A program made the translations under genes and the position numbers. A DNA stretch of 8,053 nucleotides. Source: Hyphococcus sp. Its GTDB lineage: Bacteria; Pseudomonadota; Alphaproteobacteria; Caulobacterales; Parvularculaceae. The DNA lies in assembly GCA_021604605.1 (NCBI GenBank), contig BQJH01000132.1:1-8053 (forward strand), given 5' to 3'. Shown here one piece after another: positions 1 through 5,428 of this stretch. Position 1 is the stretch's first letter. Each line of letters opens with the position of its first letter. The notes under the pieces were generated by a model. That model ran no database searches, had not been told where the DNA came from, and worked only from the letters and a program-made list of their open reading frames with translations.

Positions 1-195
1 ATTGATGAGGATACCGAAGAAGAAAAAGTCTGGCAGATCGTCGGCGACCTTGAAGCCGATGTGAAAGAACGCAAGATTTCTGTTTCTTCCCCTATCGCTC
101 GCGCTGTCATCGGCAAGGAAGAAGGCGACAGCGTAGAAGTGGCGGCCCCTGGCGGCACGCGCACCTTTGAAATTGCCAAAGTCAAATATCAGTAA
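1..195 (+). CDS. greA: Transcription elongation factor GreA, C-terminal part (5' end outside window)
   Basis: The reading frame is open from base 1 and ends at TAA 193-195, giving the last 64 residues. They match the C-terminal FKBP-like domain of GreA: an EDTEEEKVWQIVG stretch at the start, then ISVSSPIARAVIGKEEGD (window residues about 36-53), a PGGTR turn and the terminal FEIAKVKYQ strand. GreA binds in the secondary channel of RNA polymerase and stimulates cleavage of backtracked transcripts through its N-terminal coiled coil, which lies outside the window. GreB shares the fold, but the SSPIARAxIGKEEGD wording and KVKY-type end favour GreA. It is the only plus-strand gene and converges on gmk with a 26-base gap. 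The identity is confident; start, promoter and full length cannot be seen. Confidence 0.93.
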   Translation: MDEDTEEEKVWQIVGDLEADVKERKISVSSPIARAVIGKEEGDSVEVAAPGGTRTFEIAKVKYQ

Positions 196-206
196 ATTTC
201 AGCTTT

Positions 207-238
207 TGATGGGCGGTGGGTTTATCCCTCGCCCATCA
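207..238. terminator. Hairpin between convergent greA and gmk, possible shared terminator
   Basis: A perfect 9-base inverted repeat, TGATGGGCG (207-215) and CGCCCATCA (230-238), encloses a 14-base loop that can itself form a short GGG/CCC pairing. It begins 11 bases after the greA stop and covers the last five gmk codons and stop. Neither strand has a proper run of T after the stem (TGTCTTTG after it on plus, AAAAGC on minus, read 5'-3'), so it is not a textbook intrinsic terminator. Its place between convergent genes makes a role in ending or protecting transcripts plausible. That role is inference. Confidence 0.4.
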
Positions 239-866
239 TGTCTTTGACGATTGCCGCCAGGCCAATTTGTCGGCGCCGTTTTAATCGTTCAGCGAAAAGA
301 ATAGCGCCGAGCAATTCTTCAGACTCTTTCAAGTCGTAATTGACGATCACATAGTCATATTCGGCCCAGTGCGAAATCTCTGCGTCAGCTTTGGCCATGC
401 GCTTTAGAACAACCTCTTCGGAATCCTGCGCCCGGTTTCGTAACCGCCGTTCAAGTTCCTTCCGGGACGGCGGTAGAATAAAGACTTTGACGACATCTTC
501 CCCCGCAACCTCAGCCAGTTGTTGTGCGCCCTGCCAGTCAATATCAAAGAGAACATCCTTGCCCTGTCGCAAAGTATCTTCAACCAGTGAGCGCGGCGTG
601 CCGTAATAATTGCCGAAGACATTCGCCCATTCCATGAACTCGCCATTATCGCGCATCCGGAAAAACTCTTCCTCGGAGACAAAATAATAATCCTGTCCGT
701 GGGCTTCCCCCGCACGGCGCTCACGCGTCGTTGTCGAAACCGACAACACCATCTGGTCTTCTTTCTTGAGCAAATTATTGGCAAGGGTTGTCTTGCCTGC
801 CCCTGACGGGCTGGACAAAATAAACATCAGGCCCCTGCGGGCTACTTTAAGATCGCCACCGATCAT
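222..866 (-). CDS. gmk: Guanylate kinase
   Basis: Catalyses ATP-dependent phosphorylation of GMP to GDP in the cytoplasm, needed for GTP, dGTP and (p)ppGpp pools. The 214-residue product has the expected length. Visible motifs are the P-loop SSPSGAGKTT (residues 18-27), the GMP-binding VSTTTRERRAGE (43-54), a YYF strand with the EFMEWANVFGNYYGTP segment (76-91) typical of the NMP-binding lid, and DIDWQGAQQ (108-116). The lid region contains RLRNRAQDSEE (141-151) and a late NYDL (176-179), both usual in this family. The ATG at 864-866 lies 12 bases after the yicC stop; a weak AGGA element sits about 10 bases upstream, so translation may rely on ribosomes arriving from yicC. It is the last gene of the minus-strand run. 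Nothing looks broken. Confidence 0.97.
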   Translation of the reverse strand: MIGGDLKVARRGLMFILSSPSGAGKTTLANNLLKKEDQMVLSVSTTTRERRAGEAHGQDYYFVSEEEFFRMRDNGEFMEWANVFGNYYGTPRSLVEDTLRQGKDVLFDIDWQGAQQLAEVAGEDVVKVFILPPSRKELERRLRNRAQDSEEVVLKRMAKADAEISHWAEYDYVIVNYDLKESEELLGAILFAERLKRRRQIGLAAIVKDMMGEG

Positions 867-878
867 GCGGTCATCATC

Positions 879-1787
879 CTATTCAATGTTTTGTACCTGT
901 TCGCGAAGCTGATCGATGGTTTTTTTCAAATCAAGGCCAATGCGTTTTAGGTTCATATCCTGCGCTTTGGAGCAAAGCGTGTTGGCTTCCCGGTTAAACT
1001 CCTGAATGAGAAAATCCAGTTGGCGCCCGGCTGGGCCTTTCTCTGAAAGCAGAGCGCGCCCCGCCACAATATGCGCCTTCAATCTGTCGAGTTCTTCACG
1101 CACATCCGCCTTCAAGGCCAGCAAAGCCGCCTCCTGCGCCAACCGCTCTTCTGGAACAGGCGCGCCTTCCAACAACTCAGATAATTGCCCCGCAATTCTG
1201 GCGCGCAATGCATCAGGCGTTGCAGCGGCAATTGCCGAAGCATCATTTGTTAGGCTTTCGACTTCATCGAATTGCGTCGCCAGAACAGCACGCATTTTAT
1301 CGCCTTCAAGGCGTCGGTGATCGACAAGCGCCGCGACAGCGTCTTTGAAAGATGTCTGCAAGGCAGCCGTCAGTTCTTTGCGCTGTTCAGGCGTTTGCGT
1401 GTCATCAACCGTTTCAAGAACACCCCGCAAAGAAAGAATTCCTTCCGGGCGCGGCGGCGCACATTCGATCTGGGTAGTGATTTTTCCAATCATCGAAATT
1501 GCGCCCGCGAGCGCTGTCTCATTGATTTTGTATTGCGGCTCGTTCTGCTCAGAAGAGAGCGTAAGGTTGACGTTCACCGAACCGCGACCAAGGCCCGTTT
1601 GCAAAGTTTTGCGAAACTCCGCCTCAAGATCAACAAAACCGGGCGGCAATCGAAACCGCATTTCAAGGTTACGCCCGTTGACGCTTTTTAGCTCCCAGGT
1701 CCATCGCCAGCTTTCAAACGCGCCATCGAGACGCGCAAAACCGGTCATAGAAGATAGTTGCGGAGTGGAAAGTTGTTGAGACGCCAC
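879..1787 (-). CDS. yicC: YicC family endoribonuclease
   Basis: The 302-residue product belongs to the YicC/YloC family; the E. coli member has been described as an endoribonuclease acting on small RNA, and I transfer that role with caution. Family signatures are SMTGFAR (residues 13-19), WELKSVNGRNLEMRFRLP (31-48), GRGSVNV (67-73), DVREELDRLKAH (228-239), the highly conserved block GRQLDFLIQEFNREANT (254-270), and the EQVQNIE end (296-302). The start is GTG 1785-1787, whose first base is the last base of the mltG TAG; GGAGG lies three bases upstream. A later ATG at 1746-1748, just before TGFAR, would match the short E. coli N terminus better but lacks a Shine-Dalgarno sequence, so I prefer GTG, giving about 10 extra N-terminal residues. 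It is followed by gmk after 12 bases. In-frame coupling to mltG is likely. Confidence 0.94.
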   Translation of the reverse strand: MASQQLSTPQLSSMTGFARLDGAFESWRWTWELKSVNGRNLEMRFRLPPGFVDLEAEFRKTLQTGLGRGSVNVNLTLSSEQNEPQYKINETALAGAISMIGKITTQIECAPPRPEGILSLRGVLETVDDTQTPEQRKELTAALQTSFKDAVAALVDHRRLEGDKMRAVLATQFDEVESLTNDASAIAAATPDALRARIAGQLSELLEGAPVPEERLAQEAALLALKADVREELDRLKAHIVAGRALLSEKGPAGRQLDFLIQEFNREANTLCSKAQDMNLKRIGLDLKKTIDQLREQVQNIE

Positions 1788-2773
1788 TATCCTCCCTGCC
1801 GCCTCTCACGTTCAATCTGTCGCCAGACGGCGACATTTCGTTCATGCTCACGATTGGTCGCTGCAAAAGCATGGCCGCCGGTGCCATCAGCCACAAAGAA
1901 CAAGGCATCAGTTTCTGCCGGGTTTAAGACCGCCTCAATGGCGGCGCGACCTGGGTTGCCAATCGGCGTAGGGGGCAAGCCAGAAATAACATAAGTGTTG
2001 TATGGCGTTTCCCCGCGCAATTCACTTTGGCGCAAGCCCCGCCCCAGAGGTTCACCCTTTGTCAGCCCATAGATAATGGTAGGATCGGACTCAAGGCGCA
2101 TCCCGCGGCGCAACCGGTTAACAAAAACGGCCGCAATCATCGGTCGTTCTTCCGGCACGCCAGTTTCTTTCTCTACGATTGATGCGAGAATGATTGCCTC
2201 TTGTGGCGTGGAAAATGGGAGCTCCATGGCGCGGTCATTCCACACTCTATCCACCAAGGCATCCTGTGCCTTCATCATCCGGCGGATCAAATCATCACGT
2301 GTTTCCCCGCGCGTGAAAGCGTAAGTTTCTGGCAGCAACTCACCTTCCGGCGGTTCAAGTGTGATATCGCCAACTAATGTTTCGTCAGCAGCAATCAGCG
2401 CGATGATCTGCGCTGTCGTCAAACCTTCCGGCGCAGTTATTCGGTGAAGGATACTTTTACCTTCAATCAAAATATCAACCACATCCATGACGCTAGCACG
2501 CGCTGGAATTTCATATTCCCCGGCTTTTAAGCTGTTTTGCTCGCCGCGAATACGCACGACCGCTGTAAAGAGTTCTGCGTACTGAATGATTCCAGCGTCC
2601 TGTAGCGTATCAGCAATTTTAGAAACAGTGCTGCCCGGTTCCAGAAGAACAATTGTATTAGCCTCGGAAGGGCCAGGGTTGCTGGCTTGTTTGTAAGCGA
2701 AATAACCACCGCCGCCGAGAGCCGCTGCCGCCAACAGCAACAGTCCGGCTAAAAAAATGACAATAGACTTCAC
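1787..2773 (-). CDS. mltG: Endolytic murein transglycosylase MltG (YceG family)
   Basis: An inner-membrane lytic transglycosylase that cleaves nascent glycan strands and is thought to terminate their elongation. The 328-residue product has an N-terminal membrane anchor (about residues 4-24, rich in Leu, Ala and Gly), a LysM-like region (about 38-110, with GSTVSKIADTL at 47-57 and KAGEYEIP at 83-90), and the YceG catalytic domain: LLPETYAF (146-153), ASIVEKET (197-204) with the expected catalytic Glu201, GMRLESDPTIIYG (224-236), YNTY (258-261), GLPPTPIGNPG (265-275) and HAFAATNREH (301-310). The start must be GTG 2771-2773: the frame has a TGA at 2810-2812 and no ATG, GTG or TTG between. GAGG lies six bases upstream. 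Its GTG overlaps the stop of a 17-codon frame, and its TAG overlaps the yicC GTG. Confidence 0.96.
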   Translation of the reverse strand: MKSIVIFLAGLLLLAAAALGGGGYFAYKQASNPGPSEANTIVLLEPGSTVSKIADTLQDAGIIQYAELFTAVVRIRGEQNSLKAGEYEIPARASVMDVVDILIEGKSILHRITAPEGLTTAQIIALIAADETLVGDITLEPPEGELLPETYAFTRGETRDDLIRRMMKAQDALVDRVWNDRAMELPFSTPQEAIILASIVEKETGVPEERPMIAAVFVNRLRRGMRLESDPTIIYGLTKGEPLGRGLRQSELRGETPYNTYVISGLPPTPIGNPGRAAIEAVLNPAETDALFFVADGTGGHAFAATNREHERNVAVWRQIERERRQGG

Positions 2774-2823
2774 CGCGCGCCTCGCTGTGTTTCTATATCC
2801 TGAATATATTCACTTGCCCGCAT
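2770..2823 (-). CDS. Possible 17-residue leader peptide overlapping the mltG start
   Basis: This short frame starts at ATG 2821-2823 and ends at TGA 2770-2772, coding for MRASEYIQDIETQRGAR. A full GGAGG (2828-2832, minus strand) stands four bases before the ATG, stronger than the GAGG in front of mltG itself. Its TGA overlaps the mltG GTG in a GTGA arrangement, the usual geometry for terminating ribosomes restarting on the next gene. The peptide is hydrophilic with no recognisable motif. It may be a coupling leader rather than a working protein, or a chance frame. It is seen directly in the sequence; that it is translated is inference. Confidence 0.35.
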   Translation of the reverse strand: MRASEYIQDIETQRGAR

Positions 2824-2870
2824 GCCGCCTCCAACCCTGTTCCGGTTGCTAAAGTCTCCCAAGGGATAGT

Positions 2871-4157
2871 TTAGCCGTCAATACGCTGCATCACCAGAGA
2901 GGCATTTGTGCCGCCGAACCCAAAAGAATTGGATAATGCGACATTAATCGGTTTTTCCACAGCCTTGAGGGGCGCGAGGTTTATCGGCGTTTCAACCGAT
3001 GGGTTGTCAAGATTGAGGGTTGGCGGGGCGATACCGTCACGGATCGCCAGAAGACAGAATATGGCCTCGACGGCGCCTGCCGCCCCTAAAAGATGCCCTA
3101 TTGAGGATTTGGTGGAAGACATGACAAGTCTTTCCGCCGCATCGCCGAACAGCCGCTCCACAGCTTTTAACTCAATTTCGTCGCCTACCGGGGTCGAGGT
3201 CCCGTGGGCGTTGACATAATCGATATCTTTTGGCGAAAGCCCCGCCCGCTTTAACGCCATCTGCATTGAACGATAGCCGCCATTCCCATCATCGGCGGGC
3301 GCCGTGATATGGTGAGCGTCACCGGAAAGACCGTAGCCTGTGATCTCTGCATAGATATTGGCGCCGCGCGCCTTCGCGCGTTCGTACTCTTCTAACACAA
3401 CAAAGCCCGAGCCCTCGCCCATCAAAAACCCATCGCGGTCACGATCATAAGGGCGCGAAGCTTTTTCAGGCGTGTCATTAAAATGGGTGCTAAGCGCCTT
3501 ACAGGCCGTAAAGCCAGTAATGCCGATCGGACACACAGAAGATTCTGCGCCCCCTGCGAGCATCACATCCGCATCATCAAGAGCGATCAACCGCGCAGCA
3601 TCGCCAATCGCATGAGCACCCGATGAACAGGCCGTCACCACTGCATGGTTCGGGCCCTTTAAACCGAGACGAATAGAAACCTGACCTGAAACAAGGTTGA
3701 TGAGATTGCCGGTGATGAAGAACGGCGAAACCCGACGCGGACCTTTCTCGTTTAGAACGAGAACCTCTTCTGCAATCCCCTGCAATCCGCCAATGCCTGA
3801 TCCTGTCATGACGCCAGCGCGCTCACGCTCTTCGTCAGTTTTTAAGTCAAGGCCTGCGTCTTGATATGCCATCTGCGCCGCAGCGATGCCATAAACGATA
3901 AAATCATCCATACGGCGCTGCTCTCGCGGCTCGACCCAGTCATCGGCATTAAATGCCGCATCGCCAGCTGCCGCCCCCCCACCATAACCATTTGTGTGCG
4001 GAACTTCGGCAGCGATATGACATGGCATTGCCGACGTATCAAATTTTTCAATACGACCTGCCCCGGACTCGCCTTTGATCAAGCGGCGCCAAACGGCGTC
4101 CTTACCAAAGCCAAGTGGGCAAACAATACCGATACCAGTCACGACGACGCGACGCAT
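2871..4157 (-). CDS. fabF: 3-oxoacyl-[acyl-carrier-protein] synthase II
   Basis: Condenses malonyl-ACP with acyl-ACP during chain elongation in type II fatty acid synthesis. The 428-residue product is close to the usual size (slightly over 410). In this numbering the nucleophile is Cys177 in VVTACSSGAH, with His318 in NAHGTSTPVGD, Lys350 in SSTKSSIGH and His355 completing the Cys-His-His set; RPYDRDRDGFLMGEG (about 235-249) and the late SNSFGFGGTNASL (409-421) are the other signatures. I start at ATG 4155-4157, which has GGAGG eight bases upstream and gives MRRVVVTGIGIVCPLG; a TTG seven codons earlier is also open but has no such signal. A Gly/Ala-rich stretch (GYGGGAAAGDAA, about 57-68) near the N terminus looks like a small insertion in a surface loop. 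It follows acpP after 131 bases. Confidence 0.97.
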   Translation of the reverse strand: MRRVVVTGIGIVCPLGFGKDAVWRRLIKGESGAGRIEKFDTSAMPCHIAAEVPHTNGYGGGAAAGDAAFNADDWVEPREQRRMDDFIVYGIAAAQMAYQDAGLDLKTDEERERAGVMTGSGIGGLQGIAEEVLVLNEKGPRRVSPFFITGNLINLVSGQVSIRLGLKGPNHAVVTACSSGAHAIGDAARLIALDDADVMLAGGAESSVCPIGITGFTACKALSTHFNDTPEKASRPYDRDRDGFLMGEGSGFVVLEEYERAKARGANIYAEITGYGLSGDAHHITAPADDGNGGYRSMQMALKRAGLSPKDIDYVNAHGTSTPVGDEIELKAVERLFGDAAERLVMSSTKSSIGHLLGAAGAVEAIFCLLAIRDGIAPPTLNLDNPSVETPINLAPLKAVEKPINVALSNSFGFGGTNASLVMQRIDG

Positions 4158-4165
4158 CTTAACGG

Positions 4166-4170
4166 CCTCC
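4166..4170 (-). promoter_or_regulatory. Shine-Dalgarno sequence of fabF
   Basis: GGAGG on the minus strand, eight bases before ATG 4155-4157. It decides the fabF start: it would lie inside the coding sequence if the earlier in-frame TTG at 4176-4178 were used. Confidence 0.8.
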
Positions 4171-4190
4171 AGCCCCAAGCCCGAGAGTGT

Positions 4191-4210
4191 AAAAAATAAA
4201 GGTCTTTATT
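4191..4210 (-). terminator. Weak AT-rich hairpin with U-tract ahead of fabF
   Basis: On the minus strand AATAAA (4205-4210) and TTTATT (4195-4200) can pair around a four-base GACC loop, followed by a run of six T (4191-4196, the last bases of the stem included). It stands 33 bases upstream of the fabF ATG. The stem has only A-T pairs and would be weak, so at best it pauses or partly ends transcription arriving from acpP. The shape is seen; the function is inference. Confidence 0.25.
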
Positions 4211-4241
4211 GCGAATGATGTTTTGGTCATCACTGGCATCC

Positions 4242-4270
4242 AAGGGCGGGCAAAATTTGCCGCCGCCCTT
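4242..4270. other. GC-rich hairpin just downstream of acpP
   Basis: AAGGGCGG (4242-4249) pairs perfectly with CCGCCCTT (4263-4270), and the inner GCAAA/TTTGC can extend the stem past a two-base bulge. It starts 18 bases after the acpP stop. On the minus (transcribed) strand no T run follows, so it is unlike an intrinsic terminator. It could instead stabilise the 3' end of a short, abundant acpP message against exonucleases, which is a reasonable guess for this position but not shown by the sequence. Confidence 0.45.
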
Positions 4271-4288
4271 TTGATATCGAGAAAAGAA

Positions 4289-4525
4289 TTACTTCTTTTG
4301 CTCTTCGATAAATTTGATCGCGTCGCCAACTGATTGGATCGTTTCAGCAGCGTCATCAGGAATTTCAACGTCGAACTCTTCTTCAAAAGCCATGACGAGT
4401 TCAACAATATCGAGGCTGTCAGCGCCAAGATCGTCGATAAAGCTAGCCTTTGGCTCTACCTTCGCAGGCTCTACATCGAGATGTTCAACAACAATTTTCT
4501 TTACGCGTTCGGCAAGATCAGACAT
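4289..4525 (-). CDS. acpP: Acyl carrier protein
   Basis: The 78-residue acidic carrier holds growing acyl chains on a 4'-phosphopantetheine arm and is the partner of FabD, FabG and FabF. The attachment site is Ser37 in the invariant LGADSLDIVELVMAFEEEF segment (33-51), followed by EIPDDAAETIQSVGDAIKFI (54-73), which forms the last helices of the four-helix fold. Length and charge are typical. The ATG at 4523-4525 has a strong AAGGAG six bases upstream (4532-4537), fitting a highly translated gene. A 137-base gap separates it from fabG, enough for its own promoter, and a hairpin follows the gene. Its holo form needs an AcpS-type transferase, which is not encoded here. Identity is secure. Confidence 0.98.
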   Translation of the reverse strand: MSDLAERVKKIVVEHLDVEPAKVEPKASFIDDLGADSLDIVELVMAFEEEFDVEIPDDAAETIQSVGDAIKFIEEQKK

Positions 4526-4566
4526 CCAAGGCTCCTTAGTTTAAGCATTATTCACGTTTGACGGGA

Positions 4567-4583
4567 CCGGCCGATGAAGCCGG
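4567..4583. other. Hairpin in the acpP upstream region
   Basis: CCGGC (4567-4571) and GCCGG (4579-4583) form a five-pair GC stem around a seven-base loop, about 42 bases before the acpP ATG. On the minus strand six T precede it (4584-4589) rather than follow it, so it is not a terminator of fabG transcripts. If the candidate promoter at 4603-4631 is used, the hairpin would lie in the acpP 5' leader. Confidence 0.3.
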
Positions 4584-4602
4584 AAAAAACAGTATTGCGG
4601 GC

Positions 4603-4631
4603 GGATTACGTCATATTGCAGATTGTTGCAA
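4603..4631 (-). promoter_or_regulatory. Candidate acpP promoter
   Basis: On the minus strand TTGCAA (4626-4631) and TAATCC (4603-4608) stand 17 bases apart, the usual spacing of -35 and -10 elements for the main sigma factor. The -35 agrees moderately with TTGACA and the -10 poorly with TATAAT. A separate acpP promoter is known in E. coli and would suit the high demand for the carrier, but this site is a guess from spacing and position. The wider gap 4526-4662 also holds two copies of TTGGGCG(C/T)T on the minus strand. Confidence 0.25.
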
Positions 4632-4662
4632 CGCCCAAAACAGCGCCCAATATAGGCATTGA

Positions 4663-5400
4663 TTAGATCATTGCCATCCCGCCATTCACATGGAGGGTCT
4701 GGCCGGTGACATAATTCGCTTCATTTGAGGCTAAATAAACAGCTGCCGTGGCAATATCGTCTGATCCGCCCATGGCGCCGGCAGGGATTTTCCCCAGAAT
4801 AGCCTCACGTTGTTGGTCGTTGAGGGCATCGGTCATTGCCGTCGCAATAAAGCCGGGCGCAATACAATTGACCGTGACGTTACGGCTCGCCACTTCCTGC
4901 GCCAGCGATTTGGTCATACCGATCATGCCTGCCTTTGAGGCGGCGTAATTTGCCTGACCCGCGTTCCCTGTCACACCAACAACGGACGTCACACCAATGA
5001 TCCGGCCAAAGCGCTGCTTTGTCATACCGCGCAAAGCCGCCTTTGTGAGGCGGAAATATGCTGTGAGGTTCACTTTGACGACCTCATCCCACATATCCGG
5101 CTTCATCATCATCATCAGGGTATCGCGGGTTACCCCGGCGTTTGAAACGAGAATATCAACACCGCCCATAGCCTCTGCGGCCTGCTTTGGCAGCGCATCC
5201 ACGGCATCAAGGTCGGAGAGATTACACGGCGTAACGAAAACACGATCTTTTAGTTCGCTCGCCAAAGCGTCCAGCTTTTCCGTCCGCGTACCAGAAATCG
5301 CAACACTGGCGCCTTGCGCATGCATCGCCTTTGCGACCGCGCCACCGATGCCCCCAGTTGCGCCTGTGATCAACGCCCGCTTGCCCGTCAAATCAAACAT
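4663..5400 (-). CDS. fabG: 3-oxoacyl-[acyl-carrier-protein] reductase
   Basis: Reduces 3-oxoacyl-ACP to 3-hydroxyacyl-ACP with NADPH, the first reduction of each elongation round. The 245-residue product is a classical short-chain dehydrogenase with the expected length. It has the Rossmann motif TGATGGIG (12-19), NAGVTRD (87-93), the catalytic set Asn111, Ser139, Tyr152 and Lys156 (in YAASK), the PGFIATAMTD segment (182-191) and the C-terminal GQTLHVNGGMAMI (233-245). FabG is chosen over other dehydrogenases because of these FabG-type stretches and its position upstream of acpP. An AGGAG five bases before ATG 5398-5400 fixes the start. Four consecutive methionines (96-99), encoded by ATG repeats, are unusual in the TRDxLxxxMK loop. 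It follows the DUF2332 gene by 28 bases, indicating one transcript. Confidence 0.97.
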   Translation of the reverse strand: MFDLTGKRALITGATGGIGGAVAKAMHAQGASVAISGTRTEKLDALASELKDRVFVTPCNLSDLDAVDALPKQAAEAMGGVDILVSNAGVTRDTLMMMMKPDMWDEVVKVNLTAYFRLTKAALRGMTKQRFGRIIGVTSVVGVTGNAGQANYAASKAGMIGMTKSLAQEVASRNVTVNCIAPGFIATAMTDALNDQQREAILGKIPAGAMGGSDDIATAAVYLASNEANYVTGQTLHVNGGMAMI

Positions 5401-5428
5401 ATCTGCTCCTAAAAGTTAGCGCCTTCGT

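Noticed and set aside
1272..1779. Two long plus-strand frames opposite yicC.
   Set aside because: They are antisense to a gene with clear family motifs and resemble no known protein; such frames are expected opposite GC-biased codons.
4155..4178. A TTG start for fabF seven codons upstream.
   Set aside because: It would place the GGAGG ribosome site inside the gene, and the FabF family normally begins at the MRRVVVTG-type sequence.
4159..4239. A 26-codon minus-strand frame between acpP and fabF whose TAA ends one base before the fabF ATG.
   Set aside because: Its ATG has no Shine-Dalgarno sequence and the frame extends back into acpP as a shadow frame, so its neat ending near fabF is probably chance.
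4561..4600. Hairpin plus T run as a fabG terminator.
   Set aside because: On the transcribed strand the six T come before the stem rather than after it, so the order is wrong for an intrinsic terminator.
4613..4663. A 16-codon minus-strand frame just after fabG beginning MPILGAV.
   Set aside because: No Shine-Dalgarno sequence, no link to the next gene start and no recognisable content.
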